Origin: Dysidea avara
Lineage: Eukaryota > Porifera > Demospongiae > Dictyoceratida > Dysideidae
Direction of reading: 5' to 3'
DNA length: 64,000 bases
NCBI RefSeq assembly: GCF_963678975.1
Contig: NC_089275.1
Location: 18,612,220-18,676,219, forward strand
Of this stretch, positions 1-28,400 are shown one piece after another. Both the position numbers and the translations under genes were made by a program. Numbering within the stretch: the stretch's first letter is position 1; every line of letters begins with the position of its first letter. The notes below the pieces were generated by a model. It did not search any database, had not been told where the DNA came from, and was given only the letters and a program-made list of their open reading frames with translations.

Positions 1-95
1 GCCATTTCTTCCCTTGGATTTGGCATCTTTTTCACCCTAACTTTTGGGGTGCGCCTTTTTTCACACCTTGGTTGTTTGGTATTCTGCACCAATTC
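1..95. repeat. Right arm of a long inverted-repeat element, cut by the window edge
   Basis: The first ~90 bases resemble the right arms of the foldback elements at 12746-12980 and 33197-33517: a 'gccatttctt' block, a 'ggatttggcatctttttcacc' type block, then a pyrimidine-rich stretch ending in 'cacaccttggttgtttgg'. The left arm would lie upstream of the window. The similarity is direct; calling it the same family is inference. Confidence 0.6.
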
Positions 96-636
96 AAACA
101 TACTTAATAAAAATAATCTTTTTAAATTAAACAAATGTGACCAGGTGTCCTACAGATCTTCAGCACTTCTGCTGCAAAGCCTTAATAAATACTATACATT
201 TTGTACTGACATATATATAATATACTCCAAAGTCAGTCAATGGCCAGCTTTGGAACTTCTTTTACTTATCTTCTTTTTCTTTACTGCAGAAAGGAGAAAA
301 GATCAAGAGCATAATTCTAGACATTCCATTTTTGCTTTAATGATGTAACTTTTTTTAAATTAATACTGTGTGACATGAATTTTCTCATACAGGTGGGCTA
401 CTTGTTTGTAATTATAGGTTTGTATTTTCTTTCTAACTAGTATATAGATGTACAATGACTGAAATGTACTATGTATTGATTGGTGAAGTCTGTTTAAAGG
501 GTGTGCAGTGATTGTAGTTTATAGTATGTACTGTACTGTTAAAGCAGAAAATATTGACAGGAAATATTTGGTAAATTGCACATGACAATTTTAAATCTTG
601 TTGCTCACTGGAATCATGCATCATGGTAAATGAGAG

Positions 637-1000
637 TCATGGCAGCTGATTGACTGATTTATAATTAATTTTAAACTCACAACAATCTGCTAAAGCTGTT
701 CCTCCTTGTTGGAATTCAAAAAGAACAACACCAGTATATGATTTGAATATATTAAGTTTCATTATACTGTTCACAAGCCAGTGATTCACTAATGACAATT
801 GATGGTTTAGAGTGGCAGCAACTTCTGAAGGAGAAAACCCAGAACAAATTAAAGTAGCATCATCTGAATGCTCTAATAGGATTCCATTGTAAATGGCAGA
901 CAGTAGCTTCATCTAGATCAGGAACAGTAGAGGTCCTAGCTCAAGCACCAGCTTCCCAGTATTATAGCTGCATCCGAGGCTGATGTTACAATGGGTACAA
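637..1000 (-). mobile_element. Fragment of a non-LTR retrotransposon reverse transcriptase
   Basis: Translated on the minus strand, 640-915 reads through a reverse-transcriptase core: HSDDATLI in place of the catalytic Y/F-ADD box, followed by SEVAATLNHQLSLVNHWL and a lysine-rich KLNIFKS segment. This order (DD box, helix with paired aspartate/asparagine, NHWL, KTK-like end) is typical of CR1/L2/Jockey-group LINE reverse transcriptases. The Y-to-H change and lack of any longer frame show a dead 5'-truncated fragment. It is unrelated in orientation to the second fragment at 3040-3960. Flanking bases up to ~1000 may belong to the same element, but I cannot define the ends. Confidence 0.65.
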
Positions 1001-1403
1001 ATGTACTTTTTAATGTAGAATGCATCGGTAGGAGAATCACTTGCAAGGTCACTTGGTAGGAGTGAACACCTTGCAGTTGGCCTGATGTATGAAAAATCTG
1101 AAAGGTATATATACAGAAAAGTGTTTGGCTGCAGCTGTGGGACCCTGCTCAGTAGCAGCTAGCATATGTTCTATCAGGAAAAAGGACCATCGGCTCACAG
1201 GTCTTCCCTTGCTTTAGCTAGATGGTACATTTGGCAGATTTAAATTTACACTACGATTTCAATGAAATTCACCAATGCCAATTTTACTGTAATTCCCTGT
1301 CAAATTTTCTGCTTGGCTATATTATGGTATAATACATACATAGCTTTGTACAGTGTATTTTAAAAATTGTATCCCACAATTGCAACTGTACTAAGGCTAC
1401 AAT

Positions 1404-1446
1404 ATAATGTGAAACATCTACTGTAACAGTAGATGTTTCACATTAT
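1404..1446. repeat. Perfect 21-bp hairpin with a single-base loop
   Basis: The arm ATAATGTGAAACATCTACTG and one further base at 1404-1424 is exactly complementary to 1426-1446, and base 1403 also pairs with 1447. It lies in gene-free DNA. It could be the core of a tiny foldback element; no flanking duplication was recognised. Confidence 0.85.
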
Positions 1447-1739
1447 AAGTGTAAATTAATTGGTTTTTGAAAACATGTGCTATTCCAATAGACTGTATAA
1501 GGCCACTCCAAATCAGATTGTATAGTCCTGCCCTCCACCTGTATCACATCTGATTACCCATTTTGATTATCACTATTGTCATTATTTCCTTACAGTTGAG
1601 CAAAAATCAAATCTGATCAGGCTTTGCTGTCATACAGAGCACGTTATATTATACATGGAATAACATAGAAGGAACGATTTTAGTAGTTGCTGGTTCACAA
1701 GGTGACTAATTTATGTCTTTGAAATGCTCCCGATTGTAA

Positions 1740-1824
1740 TTGACTGTTTTATTAGAGTAGCTATATTAGTGTTTCTTGACAGCTGTATTAGAGTAAGTGA
1801 CTGCTCTATTAGAGTGTCTTGATC
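1740..1824 (+). repeat. Tandem cluster of the CTCTATTAGAG motif
   Basis: Three degenerate copies of a GACTG..TATTAGAG unit begin near 1741, 1778 and 1799, and the last continues into gtcttgatc. This is the clearest local cluster of a motif that recurs across the window, including 2502-2558, 7311-7334, 9014-9040, 9301-9337, 15316-15342, 19283-19330, 24683-24702, 25070-25096, 27732-27750, 29111-29155 and 51677-51697. Confidence 0.75.
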
Positions 1825-2427
1825 GCATGATGTTATATTTCTACGAAGTGTGAAGACCCATCCAAGAAATGCTTCATTTGTTATTATACCAGAATTATAT
1901 TCATTATTTGCTTTCTTTCTGGCACACCCATTGTGCATTATTTCTAAAAATCTTTCCTCTTATGCTGGCATAATGCTTGATGTTTATGATTACGTATTAT
2001 GCTTTAACATGTACTGGCATAATCAGCCAGCCATAGCCTACCTTTTAATTGACTTTGAAATATAAGTTACAGAATGCAGACATTCTGTTTCAGCACCGAT
2101 GTAATTATTATTTATGACCTGTTGTGTGATGCTTAACTGGTCAATAGTATTTCTTATCTGGGTAGGAAACAAATAAGGGAACCAATTCAAAAAGGCACGA
2201 GTGTCTATACTAAAGAATTGGTGTCAAAGTTGACAGGCTACTAATAAACTGTTCTACGTATATAATGCTAAGAACTTCAAAATGGCAAATCTTTTTTGTC
2301 AGAATTACTTCTGTGAATTATTACAATTATTGTGTTCTGGATAATAACAGTAATTGTATGCACAAAATTTTAGCGTATATATTGACAAGAGAAGCCATAC
2401 TGTCAAGCAGAACCCACATGAGTGTAC

Positions 2428-2750
2428 CAGGGGCGGATCCAGGGGGGGGGGGGGGGGGCACAGGGGGCACGTGCCCCCCCTCCTTTAAAAAATGTATATA
2501 AGATCGAGATACTCTAATAGAGCAGTCAATCACCAATCACTCTAATAAAGCAGTCACAGTGTTCATGGGGAAGTGTAGCTTACTTAGGAAGCTATAAATA
2601 GGATTTTATTTTACATAACATACGTGATATAATATATTTGGTAAAGGATAACTAGCTATTATTGTTGTGACCTTTTCTTTTTTTTTTTGCTCTTCAACTT
2701 TTTTTCAGCAAGGTGCCCCCCCCTCTTTCCAGACTCTGGATCCGCCCCTG
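2428..2750. mobile_element. 323-bp MITE with CAGGGGCGGATCC termini
   Basis: Terminal inverted repeats CAGGGGCGGATCCAG (left, 2428) and CTGGATCCGCCCCTG (right, ending 2750) are exact complements. The 5-bp direct repeat TGTAC flanks both ends (2423-2427 and 2751-2755). The interior has a run of about 18 G, G/C-rich subterminal blocks and A/T-rich filler, with no coding capacity. CAGGGGCGG-type ends are common on hAT-like non-autonomous elements, but hAT elements usually make 8-bp duplications, so the superfamily is uncertain. Two tandem copies of the CTCTAATAGAG motif lie inside at 2502-2558. Confidence 0.85.
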
Positions 2751-3039
2751 TGTACTTTAAATTTATGAGATCAATTAATGCCACTATACATCTACTGGTT
2801 TATCCCTTGTGCTCTCAATCACAATATACTACTTGACACAGACCTTACAAGGGAATGCTACACTGAGATTGTGTTTTCTAGTTGAGATCCCAGAAAAATA
2901 TGTAGGCAAAGTGTCCTTCATTAGTGGTAATTCTGATATAAATGAAAAAGAAATGACAAAAATTAATAATGTGTGAAGTTTTTGGATGAAAATGATAATT
3001 GTCAACATGGTTTTATTAAAAAGAAATCTAGTTTTACTA

Positions 3040-3960
3040 ATCCTTGAGGATTAGACTATTGCAGTTGATCATGGTCATGGAGTTAATGTTGTCTACTTTG
3101 ATTTCAGTAAGGCATTTGACTCAGACTCACTCAGTGCCACATCAAAGACTTCTTCAGAAGTTGGCTAGTTATGGATTTAGTGGCAAGCTGCTTTCTTGGC
3201 TTAAAGGCTTTCTCTCAGATCACCACCAGAGAGTTATTTTGAATGGTTCCTTTTCACGTTAGTGTGCTGTGACACTACTATTCACATTATATATAATTAG
3301 CTATATTAATGACCTACCAAACATTGTTCATACTGATCTGATCATGAGTTGTTTTTTTTTGCTGATGATTCTAAAGTCTACACAGTTATCAAGACACTTG
3401 AGGATTCCCACAAGCTACAGGCAGACCTTGCACAGTATTCAAAACTAGTGTCATATAGTTATTGAGACTAAACCTATTGAAATGTGAAGTCATGCATGTG
3501 GGGCATTCTCACATTGTTACTGAATACATTTTGTGTGACAATTCTGGGGAATGTGTTGAACTGACTCATGAGAAAGATATTGGGGTCTGGATTACTAGTC
3601 ACCTTAAATCATCTTTGCCTTGTTCTAAGGCAGTAGCATCTGCTATGACAGTTCTATCTATGATATTTGGAGGGAACTATAATTTGTATTTTTTTGTATT
3701 AGACATATGTGAGGCCACATTTGGAATATTGCACATCTGTTTGGAGCCCCAGTCTTGCTAAAGATATTGACGCACTGGAAGAAGTCCAAAAGCAGGCTAC
3801 AAAGATGATCAAGGGCTTTGGACAGTTATCATGAACAGAGGTTAAAGTGTTTAGGTATTACTGTATATTTTGTTTTGCCAATGCTCACTTTGTTTCGTAG
3901 ATGCCAATGTGGTGACCTCATGACGTCTTTAAGATTTTGAACAGGTATTGAAACATATAC
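3040..3960 (+). mobile_element. Decayed LINE reverse transcriptase, C-terminal half
   Basis: Broken plus-strand frames carry successive pieces of a CR1/L2-like LINE polymerase. A SKAFDS-type block is followed by VPHQRLLQKLASYGFSG and a WLKGFLSDHHQRV segment (3140-3260). Next come a damaged DD box (near 3360), RLNLLKCEVMHVGHS with a DIGVWITSHLKSS block (3462-3640), and a LEYCTSVWSP-like end with DALEEVQKQATKMIKG (3720-3820). Several frameshifts and stops separate the blocks, so it is non-functional. A recognisable 3' end was not found; similarity fades around 3960. Confidence 0.8.
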
Positions 3961-4380
3961 CCTACAAAGTTATTTACTCTAACTGATACTAACAACACCA
4001 GAAACCATCACATGAAGCTTTTCAAATCTCCCACCAGACTGAATGCTTGATCCATTTTTTACTCAACATATCACTAATAGCTGAAATAATTTACCTCAGG
4101 AAGTAGTTTCAGCCAATACTATTGCAATTCCTTCAATTGGATAACTATTGGATATGGATATGAACAAAGGCTTACAGTCTTGCACTTAATATATTTGCAT
4201 ATCCATAATAATAATAATAATGGTGGCTGCCAAGTTCGAGAAGACCAAACTTTCATGCTTGACTATATTTGGTCTAGATACAGACTCATACAGTACATTA
4301 TAATAAATGTTGCTTTCATTGTAATTTATAATAAACATTTTTTTATATGACAATGAAATTGTTGCCACTTGAAAATATAC

Positions 4381-21666
<17,286 letters not shown>

Positions 21667-21995
21667 TATTTTCCTTACGTCAACGCTTCAATTCCGTCCG
21701 TTACAATTACTGAACATTTCGAGGATCATCTTGCCTCCTTGAACTAATCCTACGCGCATCTCTAGATTAGCGGCGCATAACAGTGGCGCTTATTACGATT
21801 GATTAGTTTGTTTTTGGTCTAAACATACGGCCGAGATCCTGTATCTTCTGTTGTCGGAAACAGGTGAATATAATGTTATAGTGCACACTGGAGTGCGACA
21901 AAGTATTCGTTCTTCTAGTACCAAATGTACATCACGTGAAAGCACAGTTTTACCCAAGCTCCTCCCCTGTCATATATCTGCAAGGTGTATTGAAG
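21667..21995. promoter_or_regulatory. Shared promoter region between ABCC and MFS genes
   Basis: Only 329 bp separate the two divergent start codons. The half nearer ABCC (21670-21840) is richer in CpG than the surroundings (blocks such as 'tacgcgcatc', 'agcggcgcat', 'ccgtccgttac'), as expected of a bidirectional promoter. No TATA box was recognised. Both transcripts may have further untranslated exons. Confidence 0.5.
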
Positions 21996-24900
21996 ATGTT
22001 GCAGGAGCTGAAAGCGAAGTTTCAGCGTTTACTACAGCAGCACCACATCACCAAACACATGATAAAAGTCTACTTTTCCTGCTATGTAATTCTGGTAAGC
22101 TGGTAATTCTACGTCATCTTGGCTAACACAATGAGACTTGTCTAATTAGGTCACTGTGTAATAAGGTAAACTGGCCATTGTAATTGTCTCCAAATATGCC
22201 ATTTGTGTACAAAGTGACCTCCCTAATCCAGCCATCTGTTTAACTAGGTCAGGAAATTTTACCCTACCAAGCGATTTTTTAAATGCAGTGTACCACATGC
22301 TTAGCCTTCAACAAGAAAGCATAAACAGATAGAATCCAATTTACTGTATACTTCACAAGTTCAAAAGATAAAAGCAGAAATTGACATGATTACATGCTAT
22401 CTAGCTAAATGTATAATTGTAACTGCCTGTTTTTCTATTGTTTTATAAAAACACAAATTTGTAAACCTTACTCCTCAAAATCTCTATAGTAACCTATACT
22501 ATAAAGTAAAACCAACTGTACAATTTTCTATTGAGAAAATCACTTAATGTGAAGGTATGAGATGAAAATATTAATATTTATGCTTTTTAGCTGGAGTGTC
22601 CTAAAACAGTTTTCGCATGTCTCTTACATACAGGTACCCAGTGGATTGATCATCACTATGATATTTCCTTATCTGTTGTTTATGGTTGAGGTACGTATAT
22701 TTGGATACGTACTTGTATTGTGAAAAAAATTATGCCGAACCATGTATAGTTTTGGTATACGTAGTTCTTTTTAAAAAATGGTTGCGACATACACCACTTA
22801 TAGGAGATCTGAGTACTACAGACTAGAGTTATTCTGAGGGGTCCAACACTGCCCAAAAATGGAACGTAAGATTCTGAATCTCACCAAGTTTTTACAAAGA
22901 TTCCGAATTCCAATCCAAGATTCCAGATTGCGAATTTTGAAGTTTATATAGCTGTCTACACATAGAGTCAACTATCCATTATCGGGCACTATGGTTTTCA
23001 AACAGCTGCCACTTACTTCATGGAGCTTGGGTTATTGTACCACAAAGTAGCCTACACTAAACAGAAATTATCCTCCAATAATCAGGTATGTCGGATTGAT
23101 AGCGTGAGAGCTGCAGCTAATAGTATGCAAGGTCCAATAAATTCCAGGTTCGAACAAAACTATCCGTTTGCGAACATTGCGTTTTACTACCAGAAAACAA
23201 TGCCCAATTTTTTTCAAATTTATGTATAATATACCTGTGTTCATTAGTTACCAATGACCAGAAAATAGTTTTGATATCTTTAGCATAGAGGGAGTACAAT
23301 ATTAGGCAGTATTTTAGCAGTATTTTCAGACGCCTTTTATTTAGCCATGCCCACCAGTAGATTTTATGCTCCTGCAAGAAATTCACCAGTGCTAAAGTAC
23401 AGAAACCGGTAAATAAATACCTTGCATGTATAGAATTGTACTGTGAAGTTGATATCAAGGATATTTTCGTTGTTGCACTGCATGTTTAGCTCCTACATGA
23501 AGGAGATACAAAAATGAAGTAACGAGAAGCAACCTCCTAGCCATCCCTATATGTTAGCCTAGGTGGCCCACCACAAATACAACCACAAAATTTAAAGTTT
23601 GTTGCTTTATCTACCTTATATGGGTGCATAAAATAGCGAAATTTCGACAATAGCGTACATCTTTATGCACCCATATAAGGTAGAAAAAGGAAAGTCCCTC
23701 ATTTTTTATGATGGTATTTGTGGTGGGCCACCTAGACTAACATATAGGGATGGTTAGGAGGTTGCTTCTCGTTACTTCATTTTTGTATCTCCTTCATGTA
23801 GGAGCTAAAAATGCAGTGCAACAATGAAAATATCCTTGATATTAACTTCACAGTACAGTTCTATACATGCAAGGTATTTATTTACCAGTTTCTGTACTTT
23901 AGCACTGGTGCATTTCTTGCAGAAGTTTAAAATCTACTGGTGGGCATGGCTAAATAAAATAATAAAAGGCATCCAAAAATACCGCCAAATATTGTAAGGC
24001 CCATACTCCCTCTATGCTAAAGATATCGAAACCATTTTCTGGTCATTGGTAGCTAATGAACGCAGGTGTATTATACATAAATTTGGGTGCAATGTTCGTA
24101 AATGGATAGTTTTGTTCGAACCTGGAATTTATCGGACCTTGCATACTATTGGCTGCAGCCCTCAAGCTATCAATCCTACATGCCTGATTATTGGAGGATA
24201 AGTGCTGCTTAGTGTAGGCTACTTTGTGGTATAATAACCTAAGCTGTTAGATTTCCATGAAGTGAGTGGCAGCTGTTCGAAAACCATAGTGCCCGATAAT
24301 TGATAGTTGACTCTAATTTCTAAAACAATGTATACACCATAAGTGTTTTTTACAGACCCAGTCACATTACGTAACTTAGAAAATTGTTTAGTGTTTTGGC
24401 ATGTAACTGTTCAACAGATCGCACTAGATGCTTATGCAAATTGCTTTAGCGTTGCATTATCATTCATGTGAATTTAGCATTTACAGTATGGTTGTTTGGC
24501 TGTCTGCTAAATTTTTATCCCTGAGTTTTGGATTTACCTTGTGCTATGCTATAGTGTAGCAACAACACAATCTTCCATTCTTCCACAGAAATACACATAC
24601 AGTGGAACCTCAAGTTATCTGAACTCCAGGTATTTGAACTTTCAGTTAATACTGAATGCTATAAAAATGATGGTTCTGTTAAGAGTGTTCTATTAGAGCT
24701 ACTAGTCAAAGTATCGTTAAAATTTTATTGCTTTCAAAAGTACCTAATTTCATTGTTTAAGGTGATTTTGCAAACAACTTCACAGTTATGTACTTTTTGA
24801 ATGCTAGATGGTCCTGGAAGGGTTCGGACAACTGATCATATGAGGTTCCACTGTTTAATGTAAAATTATATTTGGTCTTTTCATTTGTAGTTTTTACTTC

Positions 24901-25327
24901 CTGATGTGGAACATAGAAATATTGGTGAGGTGTACTATAGTTGTATGCATATACTGTGTTTGTGTCTATATAGTAGAATTGAACTGAGACTTTAGACTAT
25001 TTTATTTCACCATTAAAAGAAGTGGCTGTTCACAGCTTTAATGAAATTTTAAAAAGCAACTAAAGTGGTAGACTGCTCTATTAGATTATCTTGATCATTT
25101 GTTACAAACACGCCCTGCTTGGCCCCTTCTATGCCTGCTACAATTCTTACTCTCCCATATGTCAAACTTGTACTAATTCTGTATTTTTCATATGCTTAAA
25201 TTATGTGTATTACAGGAAAATATTCAGGATTTTTGGCTTCCTCAATGTATTTTGGTGGAATGTGCAGCAGGTATGATAATTATGTAAGAAGAAGAGTCCA
25301 TGGCTTTAACTAACTAACCAACCAACC

Positions 25328-25358
<31 letters not shown>

Positions 25359-25367
25359 CAACCAACC

Positions 25368-25403
<36 letters not shown>

Positions 25404-28400
25404 TACAGATGAATAAAGGCAGTGCACTGGCCTATTTGCATCTGTATGTTTATGTGCATACTAATGTGTGTAAGATGACAGGCTTGGCTTAAACAAGGAG
25501 GTGATTGTGTAAATTTCTTACATGGACAATTAGTTGACCAGTTTTGACATTTCTAGTTAGCTGCTAAGACAAGTTCAACTGCAGTTATACTTCAATGCAC
25601 ACCCACATTGCAATAAGCAACTTTCTTATACAAAAGTTCTTTGTGTACAGGATTTCATAGTGTGTCCAAATTTGGCTCCCTTTAAACTAGGTCTAGTCTA
25701 GTGGAATATATAGCACCTGTGATAATAAACAGATTACGTAGATAATATTGCATATGCCTTTGGCTATAACTCTATGCTAAAATCTCATTATCTGTAGCTA
25801 TAAGGCTGTTTATAAACTGTTAGTGGTGAGGTCTGTTTCTGGGAAATTGGTCATGTCCTACCTACTTTTTATAAGAGTGAATTATACATACCGTACAGTG
25901 GGAAACTTTGGCAGTATAGAACTTTGGCAAAGTTCCATTGGCATAAAAAACTTTGTCAGTGTTGTGCTTTGGCACGTGTCACTACGCATTGCTTATAGAT
26001 AACGACATCAGGAAATATAGCAAAATGTATGGAGAATCAAAGGACAATTCACCATGTTTTGTAACGCCAAAGTTTTCTACTATACAGTAGTCTGTGATCA
26101 AAGTTGTAGTACCGTATTTGCATAGTCACTCAATTAACATAATTACTCACAGTTACTTCTGGGGTTGGTTAGCAGACAAACACAACAAGAAGACCATCTT
26201 GATGTACAGTGGAATATGTATGGCATTCTCATCATTCTTCTTTGGATTCAGTATCAACTTTTATATGGCTGTTATCTTCAGGTTTCTCACTGGATTATCC
26301 AATGGTACTTACACGTGTAAGATGCATGTGTTTAACAATGCCTTTAGGTACATCTTTACTTATATAATGTGTTTACAGGTGTATGTATGTACTGTATAAC
26401 AAAATACATTTTGAAATTAACAGTGTCTGTCTGCATGTGTACATTTGTTAGGCATAGTTGTTAATGTGAAGGCTATCATATCAGAACATTCTGATGATGT
26501 TAATCAGGTAGGCAGTGCATGTATGCATACACGTATTTGTTTGTGTGTATGCGTTTGTGTGTTTGTGTACATGTGTGTTGTGTGTGTTTTTTTTTGTTTG
26601 TATGTCCACGTTACCTGGTGTTAACTCGGGAAGCAAATTCCCAGCTGTCCTGGTCTTGCTTAGTGGTGTTGGGGTAGTTGTAGAACTTCAGGTTTTGCTG
26701 CCTCTCTCCATGAAACTTGGACAATCCTCCTGCAGGTTAGCCCCAAGAAGAGTTGTCTGCACAAGACTCAAGTGTCTGAGTAGTGCACAGGCATCCCAGT
26801 ACTAGCTGTGTTTCGTATGGCTTTGTGTGTAGTGTGTGTTTGTGTAGTGTGTGTGTATGTGTGTGTGCAAGCGCGCATGACGTGTGCGTAGTATGTGTAT
26901 ACATGCATAAGTATATGTACGTATGTGTGTGTGTGTGCATTCACATGTGCGTACACATGTGTGTACAAACATGTCAACTATATACATATATGGATAGTAC
27001 AGTTCACTCCTGTCCCATATAGGGATTTGGTATGTCACTGGTCATTGCCTTATGGGATGCCAGTATAGTATTTGGACCTGCAATATCAGGTGACTTAATA
27101 AACTTATCATAACTGTAGTATTCATACATTGCTGGTACTATACAGGGGTATTAGCAGACCCAGTTGGACAGTACAACTTATCATCAAGTAAGCACATTGT
27201 ATATTAATGGTTACTTCACTATATTCCGACTATTACAGATTCATTCTTAGAGAAGTTCCCATATTGTCTACCCAACATGTTTACTGCACTACTCTGTGTA
27301 CTGGGTGTTGTCACTGTGGGATGTCTCCTACCTGATAAGCCTGAACAGTAAGTGATGAGTCTTGGGGTTATAATTGTCTGAAGATGCCACAGTGTGGTGT
27401 TTACATGCTCACAGCCCAACCACAGTAGATATTATTTCAATGATCACTTGTGTATTGTTATTTCATAAGTGATAGAGAAATGTTTCTAACATTTACAAAA
27501 CTAAATGGGTCATATCAATGATAACAAACCATTTCTTTTGCCAGGTAGCTAATTTGCATGATCACATCACTGTCATTCCTCCATGCCTCGATCCATCACA
27601 TTGTAATAATATATGGTGGTGAAATACTAGCAGTCTTTTTGTGTCCAATTTGAATGCTGCATAAAGATATTTGTAGTTACTGATCATGTGCTGTAACTGT
27701 AGTCATGAGTAAATGACTCATTTTTACTGAATAGTACTCTAATAGAACACATAATTAAATGTTGCGCTTCTGCAGCAATGATGATGAAGCAACAACTGCA
27801 CAGTCCACAGGTAACATCACTGCTGGAGACTGTGTACTCATTGTTTTACTATCAGAGAACAGCCCATCATGTGAACGTGTAGATACATCAGATGGAATAG
27901 AATTAGAACCACTAGCAGACAATACTAAACAGAAATCATCAACAGATGGACTATCATATAAAGAATTGTTATCTAAAGAAGAAATTGAAAACACAATTAC
28001 AATGGAAGATTTATTGGTTAGTGATAGCGATGCTATTGTAGATCGAAAAGTGACACCAATTCCTGGTATTAAGAGCAAGTACCTTCATGCAAGAAAGGAG
28101 GTAATCTCTGGTTGCCAAGTTTTCATCAACTTAATAAAGTGAGAAGAGAGTGCACATGTTCACACATGCATGCACACACAAACACACGCGCAAACGCATA
28201 CAAATAAACACGTACAAGCACGTATGCTGGTATGCACACCTTCTTCACTGAGTACAACAATTTTCTGGAAGCATCCACCCAAGAGCCAAGCAACATCAAG
28301 ACACACGGTAGTGTGTCGTGCGGCCCAAGAAGCCGGCGCGTAACACCCGTGAGTATATTGACAGGAAGAAAGAAAACGCAATTTTCGCACCTCCGTAGCT

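Noticed and set aside
21851-22126. 91-codon frame beginning MSETGEYN as the MFS start
   Set aside because: A different frame, starting at 21996, leads through a phase-matched donor at 22094 into the first transmembrane helix; the 91-codon frame does not.
23020-23458. Open frames of 69 and 113 codons
   Set aside because: They lie within one arm of the large palindrome, mirror the other arm and show no protein similarity.
27759-28142. 127-codon frame as an independent gene
   Set aside because: It is MFS exon 10 (27776-28138) read past its splice sites; phases match exons 9 and 11.
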